NCBI RefSeq assembly: GCF_027460265.1
Contig: NZ_JAPZBC010000001.1
Location: 62,001 to 126,000, forward strand
Length of the DNA stretch: 64,000 bases
Direction of reading: 5' to 3'
DNA from: Streptomyces sp. WMMC940
Lineage (GTDB): Bacteria; Actinomycetota; Actinomycetes; Streptomycetales; Streptomycetaceae
Made by a program: the position numbers and the translations under genes. This document shows positions 26,148 through 35,169 of this stretch, piece after piece. Below the pieces are notes generated by a model. It had not been told where the DNA came from, made no database searches, and worked only from the letters and a program-made list of their open reading frames with translations. How positions within the stretch are numbered: the first letter of the stretch is position 1; each line of letters starts with the position of its first letter.

Positions 26148-27511
26148 CAGAAGTCCCAGCCCTCGTCGTCGGGTTGGGGGTTCGGGGCGGTCGGGGCGGC
26201 GAACGCGTCGCCGGCCATGCCGGCCGCGAGGGTGGTGCCGTCTGCGGGGTCGATCAGCAGGAAGGAGCCGGTGCGGCGGGAGTGCGCGTAGGAGTCCATG
26301 GCCAGCGGCTCGGCGGTGCGGACCCGCACCCGGCCGATGTCGTTGGCCACCAGTTCCCCGGGCTCGGGGTGCTGGGACAGGTCGGCCAGGGTGAGGCGGG
26401 AGGGGATCTCCTTGACGATCGCCTTCACCGTGCGGGTGGTGTGCTTCAGCAGCACCCGCTGCCCCACGGTGAGCGGCTGGTCCGCGACATGGCAGACCGT
26501 CGCCTCCACGTCCTGGCTGGTGGCCGGGGCGTCGTCGCTGGGCACGATGATGTCGCCGCGGGAGATGTCGATGTCGTCCGCGAGGAGCAGCGTCGCCGAC
26601 TGCGGCGTCCACGCCGCCTCCACCGGCACACCCAGCAGATCGATCCCGGCGATCAGTGACTGCCGACCGGACGGCAGGACGGTCACCCGCTCGCCTACCC
26701 AGAAGGTCCCCGCCGCGATCTGCCCCGCGTAGCCCCGGTAGTCCGGGTGCTCCTCCGTCTGCGGCCGGATCACGTACTGCACCGGAAAACGCGCAGGAGA
26801 CAAGGAGTCACCCACTCCGGGTGCCGGACCGCTTCGGGCCTCCGGGACGGTCTCCAGGTGCTCCAGCACCGTCGGGCCGCCGTACCAGTCCATCCGCGCG
26901 GACGGCTCCACCACGTTGTCCCCGGCCAGCGCGGAGATCGGGACGGCCGTGATCTCGGGGACGCCCAGCTCGGTGGCGTACGCCGTGAACTCCTCGGCGA
27001 TCGCGGCGAAGACACTCTCCGCGTAACCGACGAGGTCCATCTTGTTCACCGCGAGGACCACGTGCGGCACCCGCAGCAGGGCCGCGATCGCCGCGTGCCG
27101 GCGGGTCTGCTCGACCACCCCGTTGCGGGCGTCGACCAGGACGACCGTCAGCTCGGCGGTCGACGCGCCCGTCACCATGTTCCGGGTGTACTGCACATGC
27201 CCGGGGGTGTCCGCGAGGATGAACCGCCGCCGCGCGGTGGCGAAGTACCGGTACGCCACATCGATGGTGATGCCCTGCTCCCGCTCGGCCCGCAGGCCGT
27301 CGGTCAGCAGCGCCAGGTCCGGCGCCTCCTGGCCCCGGCTGCGCGAGGCGTGCTCCACGGCCTCCAGCTGGTCCGCCAGGACCGACTTCGAGTCGTGCAG
27401 CAGCCGCCCCACCAGGGTCGACTTGCCGTCGTCCACGGAACCCGCGGTCGCGAAGCGCAGCAGCGTCGTCTGCTCCGACAGCCCGGCGAGTTGCTCGGTG
27501 GTGCTCGTCAT
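26147..27511 (-). CDS. cysN: Sulfate adenylyltransferase large subunit (GTPase)
   Basis: This 454-aa protein has translation-factor-type GTPase motifs: P-loop GSVDDGKS (24-31), DTPGH and NKMD, followed by beta-barrel domains. With CysD it makes adenosine 5'-phosphosulfate (APS) from sulfate and ATP, driven by GTP hydrolysis. It starts at ATG 27511, two bases after the cysD stop. The open frame extends upstream into cysD, but the ATG with this spacing fits the family start. Confidence 0.95.
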   Translation of the reverse strand: MTSTTEQLAGLSEQTTLLRFATAGSVDDGKSTLVGRLLHDSKSVLADQLEAVEHASRSRGQEAPDLALLTDGLRAEREQGITIDVAYRYFATARRRFILADTPGHVQYTRNMVTGASTAELTVVLVDARNGVVEQTRRHAAIAALLRVPHVVLAVNKMDLVGYAESVFAAIAEEFTAYATELGVPEITAVPISALAGDNVVEPSARMDWYGGPTVLEHLETVPEARSGPAPGVGDSLSPARFPVQYVIRPQTEEHPDYRGYAGQIAAGTFWVGERVTVLPSGRQSLIAGIDLLGVPVEAAWTPQSATLLLADDIDISRGDIIVPSDDAPATSQDVEATVCHVADQPLTVGQRVLLKHTTRTVKAIVKEIPSRLTLADLSQHPEPGELVANDIGRVRVRTAEPLAMDSYAHSRRTGSFLLIDPADGTTLAAGMAGDAFAAPTAPNPQPDDEGWDF

Positions 27512-27513
27512 CT

Positions 27514-28464
27514 CTAGAAGTACCCTTCGCGCTTGCGGTCTTCCATCGCCGCCTCGGACAGCTTGTCGTCCGCGCGGGTCGCCCCCCGCTCGGTCAGCCG
27601 GGACGCCGCGATCTCCGCGATCACCGCCTCCAGGGTGGTGGCATCCGAGTCCACCGCCCCCGTGCAGGACATGTCCCCGACCGTGCGGTAGCGCACCAGG
27701 CGCCTCTCCGGCGTCTCCGACTCCTTCGGGCCGCCCCACTCGCCCGCGGTCAGCCACATCCCGGACCGCCGGAACACCTCCCGCTCATGGGCGAAGTAGA
27801 TCTCCGGCAGCTCGATACGCTCCCGCCGGATGTACTGCCACACATCCAGCTCGGTCCAGTTCGACAACGGGAAGACCCGCACATGCTCACCCGGCGCGTG
27901 CCGGCCGTTGTAGAGCTGCCACAGCTCCGGGCGCTGCCGGCGCGGGTCCCACTGGGAGAACTCGTCCCGCAGCGAGAACACCCGCTCCTTGGCCCGCGCC
28001 TTCTCCTCGTCCCGCCGCCCGCCGCCGAACACCGCGTCGAAACGGTGCTCCTGGATGGCCTCCGTCAGCGGCACCGTCTGCAGCGGGTTGCGTGTCCCGT
28101 CGGGGCGCTCCCGCAGCTTGCCCGCGTCGATGTACTCCTGCACCGAGGCGACGCGCAGCCGCAGCCCGTGCCGCTCGACCGTCCGGTCCCGGTACGCGAT
28201 GACCTCCGGGAAGTTGTGCCCGGTGTCCACGTGCAGCAGGGAGAACGGCACCGCCGCCGGCGCGAACGCCTTCAGCGCCAGGTGCAGCATCACGATCGAG
28301 TCCTTGCCGCCGGAGAACAGGATCACCGGCCGCTCGAACTCACCCGCCACCTCGCGGAAGATGTGCACCGCCTCGGACTCCAGAGCGTCCAGATGCGACA
28401 GCGCGTACGAACCGTCCGCACCCTGTCGTGTCGTCCCCACGGTGGTGGTCGTGGTGGTGGTCAC
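27514..28464 (-). CDS. cysD: Sulfate adenylyltransferase small subunit
   Basis: This 316-aa protein has the PP-loop SGGKDS (51-56) of the N-type ATP pyrophosphatase/PAPS-reductase superfamily and CysD-specific blocks (FGGGRRDEEKARAKER and LSNWTELDVWQYI). It forms APS together with CysN. The start overlaps the cysC stop by 4 bp. The poly-Thr N terminus is unusual but harmless. Confidence 0.95.
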   Translation of the reverse strand: MTTTTTTTVGTTRQGADGSYALSHLDALESEAVHIFREVAGEFERPVILFSGGKDSIVMLHLALKAFAPAAVPFSLLHVDTGHNFPEVIAYRDRTVERHGLRLRVASVQEYIDAGKLRERPDGTRNPLQTVPLTEAIQEHRFDAVFGGGRRDEEKARAKERVFSLRDEFSQWDPRRQRPELWQLYNGRHAPGEHVRVFPLSNWTELDVWQYIRRERIELPEIYFAHEREVFRRSGMWLTAGEWGGPKESETPERRLVRYRTVGDMSCTGAVDSDATTLEAVIAEIAASRLTERGATRADDKLSEAAMEDRKREGYF

Positions 28465-28994
28465 AGCAAACCCCTCTCGGCCAGCAGCACACGGACCGCC
28501 TCGGCGGACTCGGCCACGCTCTGGTTCTGGGACTCGATCCGCAGATCGGGCGCCTTCGGCGCCTCATAAGGATCATCGACACCGGTCAGGCCGCTGATCT
28601 CACCGGCCGCCTGCTTGGCGTACAGGCCCTTCACATCACGCACCGCACACACCTCGACCGGAGTCGCGACATGCACCTCCACATAAGCGGTCCCCTCCCG
28701 CTGATGCCGCTTGCGCACCGCCTCCCGGCTGTCCGCGTACGGCGCGATCACCGGGGCCAGCACCAAAACACCGTGCGAGGCGAGGAGTTCGGCGACGAAA
28801 CCGATCCGCCTTACATTGGTGTGCCGGTCCTCACGGCTGAAACCCAGACCCGCGGACAGGTACTCACGGATCTCGTCACCGTCGAGCAACTGGACCCGAC
28901 GCCCCTCCGCCTCCAGCCGCGCCGCCAGCTCGCGGGCGATCGTGGTCTTGCCAGCACTCGGCAGACCCGTGAGCCAGATCGTGGCTCCGGTCAC
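28461..28994 (-). CDS. cysC: Adenylylsulfate (APS) kinase
   Basis: This 177-aa kinase has P-loop GLPSAGKT (10-17) and APS-kinase blocks (DGDEIREYLS, FSREDRHTNVRRIGF and VKGLYAKQAAGEI). It phosphorylates APS to PAPS, the sulfuryl donor for sulfotransferases. Its GTG start follows the glycosyltransferase stop by 2 bp, so it is in one transcript with the biosynthetic genes. No PAPS/APS reductase or sulfite reductase gene is found in the window. Confidence 0.95.
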   Translation of the reverse strand: MTGATIWLTGLPSAGKTTIARELAARLEAEGRRVQLLDGDEIREYLSAGLGFSREDRHTNVRRIGFVAELLASHGVLVLAPVIAPYADSREAVRKRHQREGTAYVEVHVATPVEVCAVRDVKGLYAKQAAGEISGLTGVDDPYEAPKAPDLRIESQNQSVAESAEAVRVLLAERGLL

Positions 28995-28996
28995 CT

Positions 28997-29917
28997 TCAG
29001 CTCGCAGGCAGGGCCGTGGCCAGGGAGTTGGCCGCCTGGAGCCCGAGGTTGAGCCCGGCAGCAGCCGGGTCATCGGCCCACGGCTGTACCCGGGCCGTCG
29101 CGGTGAGGCGCCGCAACGCGGCGGCCGAGCTGCTCCGGGGCGCTAACCGTCCTGCCCGCCACGCCTCCCGGAAGGCGATGCCCGCACCCTTGCTGTTGCG
29201 GTGGGCGACGCGCAGCGCGGGCACGAAGAAGACATGGCGTCCCGACCGCGACAGACGCTCGACGAGCCCGTTGTCGCTCGCGGTGACGACATCGGGGAAG
29301 CCTCCCGCCTCCAGGAAGACATCGGTCCAGACCGCCGAATTGCCTCCGGCGAAGAACGTCACGACGCTGTTCGGCGCGTGCTGCGCGTAGCGCACTTCGT
29401 ACCGGTACTGGCGGGCTCGCGCCACCACACCGCTGTCGAAGGGCAGCACCCGGCCGGTCACGGCGGCGCGGTCGTCGGCCAGTGCGGAGCCCAGCACGTG
29501 GAACCAGTCGGGCAGCGGACGGGCGTCGTCGTCGAGGAAAGCGAGGACGTTCCCGGTCGCCGACTCCGCCGCCCTGTTCCGGCTCGCGGCGGCGCCCTTC
29601 CGCCGGTCGTTCCGCAGCACCCGTACGGGGACCCGGTGGTCCGCCCTCAAGCGCAGTGGTGTGTCCGACGCGTCGTCCACGAGCAGGACCTCGTGGACGA
29701 GCCCGGTGTCACCGGCCTCGATCGCGGCCAGCAGATGCCGGACGTCGTCGGGACGGTTCCGGGTGGCGATCACCACGGACACCCGCTTGGGGCGCGGTCG
29801 CCCCGGGGCAGCCGCCGGTGCCGGAACCGTTCCGGTGCGCTGTGCCGTCGTCACTTCGCTGCTCCTTGCCTCGCTGCTTGCGGATGGCTGTCTGTCGCAC
29901 GTGTCACGCGGCGGCAC
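28997..29917 (-). CDS. Family 2 glycosyltransferase
   Basis: This 306-aa protein has a GT-A fold: KRVSVVIATRNRPDDV at residue ~44, the aspartates VLLVDDASD (80-82) and the metal-binding AFLDDDARP (129-131), and an acceptor region FFAGGNSAVWTDVFLEAGGF. About 40 polar residues precede the fold. No TM segments are present, so it should act in the cytoplasm on a nucleotide sugar. It overlaps the ATP-grasp gene by 14 bp. It probably attaches a sugar to the cluster product. Confidence 0.85.
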   Translation of the reverse strand: MPPRDTCDRQPSASSEARSSEVTTAQRTGTVPAPAAAPGRPRPKRVSVVIATRNRPDDVRHLLAAIEAGDTGLVHEVLLVDDASDTPLRLRADHRVPVRVLRNDRRKGAAASRNRAAESATGNVLAFLDDDARPLPDWFHVLGSALADDRAAVTGRVLPFDSGVVARARQYRYEVRYAQHAPNSVVTFFAGGNSAVWTDVFLEAGGFPDVVTASDNGLVERLSRSGRHVFFVPALRVAHRNSKGAGIAFREAWRAGRLAPRSSSAAALRRLTATARVQPWADDPAAAGLNLGLQAANSLATALPAS

Positions 29918-31217
29918 CCCCGGAGGAGACGCCCCCGGCGGCCGTGAACGGGTCGAGGACCTCGTCCACCTCGTCCAGCAGGTGCGCCAGCGTCACGTCG
30001 GGCGCCCGGGCGGTGGCGTCCTCGGCCGGGGCGGTGCGGATGACAATGCGGGCGGCGGCCTCGCGGGCCAGCCGCACTGCGGTGGCGGTGTCCTCGGCGC
30101 GAGCCATCACATAGCCGCAGCGATCCTCGGACCAGCGCAGGTCGTGCACGGTGTCGCCCAATTCCACCTGCACGTCGACGTCGATCACACCAGGCGCCGC
30201 GGCGGCCTCGGCGGTTCCCGTCACCGAGGTGACCACGCCGGGTTCGGCGACGAGGAACCGGATGGCGGCCGCACCGTCGGCGGCCGGGACCGACGGCAGG
30301 GGGTTCCCGCCCTCGGCGAGGCGGTAGCAGGTCTCCTCCAGGTCGACGCCGTGGACGAGGCGGACGAGTTCATTGATACGGTCCCCGCCGCGACGGCTGT
30401 GGGACTCGACGACCCGTGGCCCGTCGGCCGTGAGGATCAGCTCGGTGTGGGCGGGCCCGTCCACGAAACCGACCGCGTCGAGGAGCTCCCGGACGGTGTC
30501 GCACACGGCGCCGTGGGCGCGCTTCGACAGCGCGGCGGGAACGACGTGCCCGACCTCGACCACCCCGCCCCCGGTCTCCTTGCCGGTGACGGCGACGATC
30601 TCGTGGCGGCCGGCGACAGAGAAGGTCTCCACGCTCAGTTCCTCGCCGACCAGGAGCTGTTCGACCATGAACTCGTCCAGGCCGAAGCGTTCACGCCAGG
30701 CCCACGCCTCATCGGTCTGGTCCGGGGAGGTGATCAGGCGGACGCCGAGGCTGCCGGAGCCCATGGTCGGTTTCAGGACAGCCCCGCCGTGCATCTGCAC
30801 GAAGTCCCGCAGCTCCACCAGGGAGGGACGGACCAGGACCGGGACGGCCCCCGTGCCACACTCGTTGAGGAGCGCGCGCAGGGCGGGCTTGTCGTGCATC
30901 AGGCGGGTGGTGCGGGCGCCGTTACCCGGGGTGCCGAGCACGTCGGTGAGATGCCCCGCCACCGCCTGGGCGGCCTCGGCCTGGGTGAACACCCGCACGA
31001 AGGGCTGCCGTTCGTGCAGCGCGCGCACCAGGGCGGTGACGAGAGACACGTCCTGGTAGTCCACGAGCAGGAGCTGTGTGCAGTGCTCGACCACGGCGGG
31101 ATCGAACGCGGACGGCTTCTGGACGTGTACGACCTCGAAGCCGAGTGCGGCAGCCTTCCGGACAATGCCGGACTTGCCGCCGATGACGAGGACACGGGGT
31201 GCGGACACGGAGGTCAC
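29904..31217 (-). CDS. ATP-grasp carboxylate-amine ligase (first of two)
   Basis: The GTG at 31217 overlaps the sulfotransferase stop (GTGA). The 437-aa protein has an N-terminal Rossmann-like domain (RVLVIGGKSGIVRKAAALGF), the ATP-grasp lysine and Gly loop (GAVLKPTMGSGSLGVRLI) and the metal-binding end (VVESHSRRGGDRINELV). Such enzymes activate a carboxylate as acyl phosphate and join it to an amine, often forming dipeptides. It resembles the second ATP-grasp protein (38210-39502) in layout, so two amide bonds are likely. Confidence 0.85.
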   Translation of the reverse strand: MTSVSAPRVLVIGGKSGIVRKAAALGFEVVHVQKPSAFDPAVVEHCTQLLLVDYQDVSLVTALVRALHERQPFVRVFTQAEAAQAVAGHLTDVLGTPGNGARTTRLMHDKPALRALLNECGTGAVPVLVRPSLVELRDFVQMHGGAVLKPTMGSGSLGVRLITSPDQTDEAWAWRERFGLDEFMVEQLLVGEELSVETFSVAGRHEIVAVTGKETGGGVVEVGHVVPAALSKRAHGAVCDTVRELLDAVGFVDGPAHTELILTADGPRVVESHSRRGGDRINELVRLVHGVDLEETCYRLAEGGNPLPSVPAADGAAAIRFLVAEPGVVTSVTGTAEAAAAPGVIDVDVQVELGDTVHDLRWSEDRCGYVMARAEDTATAVRLAREAAARIVIRTAPAEDATARAPDVTLAHLLDEVDEVLDPFTAAGGVSSGGAAA

Positions 31218-32044
31218 CTCTGCGGGATGGTCGTGAGTACGGATTCCGGTGCGGAGGAGGCAGCTCGGGCCGCCTCCTGGAGTTCCTGCCACACCGCTGC
31301 GGTGTCCGCGGGGAGGCTGTCCTCGGAGGAGGCGGCAGGAGAGCGGGGCGTAAGCCCCGCCAGATAGGGGCGGAGGGCCAGGCCGACGAAGTCCGAAAGG
31401 CGGTCGGTGGCCTCTCCGCGGCACAGCGCCCGGTAGTCGATCACCAGGCGCCGGTGTTCCGGAACGGACGGCGCGAAGGCGAGCCAGTGGCGGTACCAGG
31501 CGGTCCACTTCGCCAGCGCCGAAGACTCGGTGACCGGCAGCCAGGGCCGGTCCCCCGTCCACCGGAGCATCGACCGCGCTGCCTCCAGCGGGTGGCGTAC
31601 CAGGACCACGTAGCGGGCGTCCGGCAGGGCGGCGTCGAGCCAGGGCAGATGGAGGAGGTACTCGTTGTACTTGTCCCCCCAGCACGGAAGGTCCCTGGCG
31701 CTCTCGGCGAGGACGCGGCGGGCCAGGACGGCGGGGTCGTTGCCAGCCACGCCCTCGGCCACCTCTCGGGCGGCCGTTCGCAGGCTCTGCTCGACGCGGG
31801 CGCGCCAATGCTCGACGCCAGCGCCGTCCGGGGGCCGGCGAGCGAGCGCGTGCAGGATCTCGTCGGTGCGCAGGTGCCGGTCGGCGAGGTCGTCGGCGGT
31901 CAGCCAGCGGTGCAGCAGATACGGGAGCTTGCCGTTGACCGTGAAGTGGCCGCCCGCATCGTGGAAGGCGAGGTTCATGGCGTAGGCGAAGGCGGTCGTG
32001 CCGCAACGCTGCCCGCCGAGAAGGATCAAGGGTGATGTGGTCAT
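31214..32044 (-). CDS. PAPS-dependent sulfotransferase
   Basis: This 276-aa protein has the 5'-phosphosulfate-binding loop GGQRCGTTA (10-18) and the 3'-phosphate site R150 and S158 (YVVLVRHPLEAARSM), the standard pair for sulfotransferases. The family transfers sulfuryl groups to hydroxyls or amines of small molecules. ATGA overlap with the upstream gene and co-transcription with cysC, cysD and cysN make a dedicated PAPS supply likely. Acceptor unknown. Confidence 0.88.
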   Translation of the reverse strand: MTTSPLILLGGQRCGTTAFAYAMNLAFHDAGGHFTVNGKLPYLLHRWLTADDLADRHLRTDEILHALARRPPDGAGVEHWRARVEQSLRTAAREVAEGVAGNDPAVLARRVLAESARDLPCWGDKYNEYLLHLPWLDAALPDARYVVLVRHPLEAARSMLRWTGDRPWLPVTESSALAKWTAWYRHWLAFAPSVPEHRRLVIDYRALCRGEATDRLSDFVGLALRPYLAGLTPRSPAASSEDSLPADTAAVWQELQEAARAASSAPESVLTTIPQR

Positions 32045-32916
32045 GCGTGGGCCTTCGGGGTGGGTGTCGCACCGACGGCACGGGCCATCTCGCGCAGCGA
32101 GCTCATACAGATCGAGCTGGCCTCCAGGCCGCCCGAGGTGAACTCCTCTCCCCACGGCTCGTCGCGCTGCCGCTGGGTGAGGGTGCGTCCGATGCGCCAG
32201 TGGGTCTCCAACGAGATCCAGCCCTCGTAGCCGTCCTCCGCCAGCCGGGCGAGGATCGCGGGCCACGGCAGGTCGCCGTCGCCCAAGCGCACATAGGCGG
32301 TGCGGCCGTCGGGGTCCTTCACATGGACGTGGCGGATGCGGTCCCGGCCCAGCGCGTAGTCCTGCGGGAACGGCTCGGGGTCCCAGCCGCTGAAGACGCT
32401 GTTGCCCGGGTCCCACAGGATCCCGAGGCGGTCGTCGCCGAGTGCGTCGAGAAAGTCCAGGGTGTGGCGCATCGTGGGGCTGTTGGTCCGCATGCCCGTC
32501 TCCACCAGCAGCGGCACCCGGTCGGCGGGGACACCATCCAGGACCTCGTGGGCCGCCTTCGCCGCCCCACGGGGATCCGGGTCGCCCTCACGGTAGAAGG
32601 TGAAGACGCGGACGAAGGGGGCGCCGAGGATCTCGGCCCGCCGCACGGCGTCCACGACCAGGTCCCGCACGGCGGCGGTCTCCGCGTCGTCGCGCGGCAC
32701 CCGGCACTTGAGTGCGGGAGGATCGAACCCGGCGACGCGCAGTCCCTGACTGGTCGTCATATCACGAACGACCCTGAGCTGGTCGTCAGTCATCCGGTGG
32801 GGCGGAACACCGCCGGAGGACCGGATCTCCAGCCCCCCGAAGCCGTGGCCGGCCGCCTCGGCCGCCGCGACGTGGATGTCCTGCGACACCTCGTCATTGA
32901 TGACGGCGAGTTTCAT
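32041..32916 (-). CDS. Sugar phosphate isomerase/epimerase-like TIM-barrel protein
   Basis: This 291-aa AP_endonuc_2 fold protein has metal-ligand positions expected for the family: E in LLVETGMRTNS, D in LGILWDPGNSVFSGWD, H in IRHVHVKD and E in WISLETHW. Members isomerise or epimerise keto sugars or inositols. It overlaps its neighbours on both sides (ATGA with the sulfotransferase, 23 bp with the next TIM barrel), so it is an integral part of the operon. Confidence 0.85.
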   Translation of the reverse strand: MKLAVINDEVSQDIHVAAAEAAGHGFGGLEIRSSGGVPPHRMTDDQLRVVRDMTTSQGLRVAGFDPPALKCRVPRDDAETAAVRDLVVDAVRRAEILGAPFVRVFTFYREGDPDPRGAAKAAHEVLDGVPADRVPLLVETGMRTNSPTMRHTLDFLDALGDDRLGILWDPGNSVFSGWDPEPFPQDYALGRDRIRHVHVKDPDGRTAYVRLGDGDLPWPAILARLAEDGYEGWISLETHWRIGRTLTQRQRDEPWGEEFTSGGLEASSICMSSLREMARAVGATPTPKAHA

Positions 32917-33697
32917 GGGAGATCTCCTCTTCGGGAACTGGGTCGGCGGTGAGGCCGGTCTCGGCCGGTTCACGGTCGGGGGCGAACCATTGCCGGAGAA
33001 GGGCCGTGTCCTCCGGGAGCGAGGGGGCCCTGCTCTCCACCGTGACGGTGCGCAGGGCTCCGACGGCCGAGAGCAGCGGACGAGTGGGCATAGCGGACGG
33101 CGCGGCCAGCGGGAGATGGCGGGACGTGCTCGCCTCGCCCCGGGTGAAGCCCTTGACCTGGGCGTGCGTCGTCCACGGGGCGAGCAGGCCGGCGGCGGAC
33201 AGCGGATCCGGGGCGATACGCGCGAGGCCCAGGGTGTCCAGCAGCACGGCGGTCCCGGCTTGCCGGCAGAGTTCGGCGAGTTCACCGACCGGTGCGTAGC
33301 CTTGGTGGGTCTCGACCAGGACGAGTCCGGGGTCACCCGTGCGTTCCGCCAGCGCCCCGATCTGGGCGAGTGTCAGGTCGATACGTCCGGGGGCCGTGCA
33401 GCCGTCGGCCGCGAAGACCTTCACCGGCAGTCCCTGCTCCAGCCACGGCAGCGCGGCGCAGTCGGCGGGCGGGTGGGCGGCGTCGCCGAGGACCGTGCTC
33501 ACGCCGACGAAGCAGACGTCGGCGCCGGCCGCGCGCATCGCGTCGAGGCCACCGGTGTCCTCCCAGGCGTGTCCCTTCCCCGCGCGGACATCGACGACGG
33601 TTCCGCCCAACCGCAGGGTGAGGGCGGCGAGTTCGGCGGCGCCGAGGGCGGGGGCGGAGCCGGAGGAGAGCCCGATGAGCGGGGCGGGAATGCTCAT
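32894..33697 (-). CDS. Second AP_endonuc_2-like TIM-barrel protein
   Basis: This 267-aa protein starts at ATG 33697. It shows a TIM-barrel pattern (LGGTVVDVRAGKGHAWEDTG, ADVCFVGVSTVLGD, GLVLVETHQG, AVLLDTLGL and THAQVKGF), with metal ligands less clear than in its neighbour. It may be a partner or diverged paralogue of the adjacent isomerase. The ATG is at the edge of the inserted IS110; without the IS its ATGA would overlap the stop of the Gfo/Idh gene. Confidence 0.75.
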   Translation of the reverse strand: MSIPAPLIGLSSGSAPALGAAELAALTLRLGGTVVDVRAGKGHAWEDTGGLDAMRAAGADVCFVGVSTVLGDAAHPPADCAALPWLEQGLPVKVFAADGCTAPGRIDLTLAQIGALAERTGDPGLVLVETHQGYAPVGELAELCRQAGTAVLLDTLGLARIAPDPLSAAGLLAPWTTHAQVKGFTRGEASTSRHLPLAAPSAMPTRPLLSAVGALRTVTVESRAPSLPEDTALLRQWFAPDREPAETGLTADPVPEEEISHETRRHQ

Positions 33698-33936
33698 CAG
33701 AGGACCATCCCTTCTGCAGCCCTCTTCGGTAGGGTTGTGACCTCTCGGTCCCAGTGGGTGCATGGCCAGTAGTGCGAGCCGTTCGACGGCCAGCATGAGT
33801 TCCGCCAGCCCCGCCGGGCCGAGGTTGTCTGATCGGCTTCAGGGACACGCCCCGCACAGGGCCGATTAATGAGCTCCCGGCAGACGACCTCACCACCGGG
33901 CAGGTGCTCTGTCGAAGTCACAGGAGTACGACCTTC
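33698..33936 (+). ncRNA. Candidate bridge-RNA region in the 5' noncoding end of the IS110 element
   Basis: About 239 nt between the left junction and the transposase start have no coding character. Elements of the IS110 group encode a bridge RNA with target- and donor-binding loops in this position. A stem such as GATCGGC (33831-33837) with GCCGATT (33861-33867) is visible. The RNA itself is inferred from family knowledge, not shown. Confidence 0.45.
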
Positions 33937-35159
33937 GTGTTCATCGGCTGGGACTGGTCGACCGAGCCCCATGACGTGACCGTCATGGACGACGCCGGAA
34001 AGCGCATCGACCGGTGGGAACTGGCCCACACCGAGGAAGGGTTCGCCAAAACCCTGGCGAGGCTGGGAAGCGCGGCATCCCGGCAGATCTGCCCGTGATG
34101 ATCGAGTCCAGCCGCGGCCTGGCCGTGGACCGGCTGCTCGCCGCCGGCCACCCGGTGGTGCCCGTGCACCCCAACGTCTTCCACGCCATGTGCCTGCGCT
34201 GGGGCGCCTCCAAGGCCAAGACCGACGCGGGCGACAGCATGAAGCTCGCCGACTACCTGCGCACCGACGGCGACCTGCTGCCCCGCCTGGAGCCCACCGA
34301 GCAGACCACCCTCGATCTCCAGGCCCTCACCCGGACCCGCGCCGGCCACGTCGAGGCCCGCGTCAGCGCCGTCAACCAGCTCGCCGCACTGCTGGATGCA
34401 CACTGGCCCGGCGGCAAGGCGGTCTTCGCCAACCTCGACAGCGACATCGCGATGGCCTTCCTGGAGCGATACCCCACCCCGGCCTCCGCTGCCAAGCTCA
34501 CCGCCGGCCGCCTCGAAGCCTGGTGCAAACGTCGCGGCTACTCCGGCAAGAAGCCCGGCAGCATCCAGATCGAGCGTCTGCGCGCCGCCCCGCAGGCGGC
34601 CTCCCGCATCAGCGAGGCAGCCGTCGAGCAGCTGGTCCAGGTCCAGCTGGTCCAGGGCATACGCACGACCATCCGCACGCTGGACAAGGCCATCGCGGAA
34701 GCGGTCGAAACCCACCCCTACGCGCCACTGTTCGCGACCATGCCGCGGATCGGCAAGGTCAGCCTCGGCCAGATCATCGGCGAGATCGGCCCGCTCCTGG
34801 AACGAGCCCGCACCAGCGAACAGCTCATCGCCGAGGCGGGCGTCGTTCCCGTGACCCGCGCGTCGGGCAAATCCCGCACGGTCGCCTTCCGCTTCGCGAC
34901 CAACCGCAGAGCCCGCATCGCCCTGACCACCTTCGCCGACAACAGCCGACACAGCAGCGACTGGGCCGCCAAGATCTACAACGACGCCAGAGCCCGCAAG
35001 AAGCGACACCCCCCCCCCGCCATCCGCATCCTGGCCCGCGCCTGGCTGCGCGTGATGTGGGCCTGCTGGCGTGACGGCACCTGCTGCGACCCCGTGATCC
35101 ACCAAGCCAACAACAAGATCGACACGGCCGCCGAGGCGCCCTTGCGGCATAGAGGTTGA
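33937..35159 (+). pseudogene. IS110-family transposase with one-base deletion
   Basis: Translation would start at GTG 33937 (AGGAG upstream) with the RuvC-like start VFIGWDWSTEPHDVTVMDD. Near 34067 one base is missing and the frame ends at 34098. In the other frame the protein continues as LPVMIESSRGLAVDRLLAAG through KAKTDAGDSMKLADYLRTDG to the Tnp_2 Ser region VPVTRASGKSRTVAFRFATN. Otherwise it has the full length of about 407 residues. The deletion could also be a sequencing error. Confidence 0.85.
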
Positions 35160-35169
35160 CTCAGGAAAC

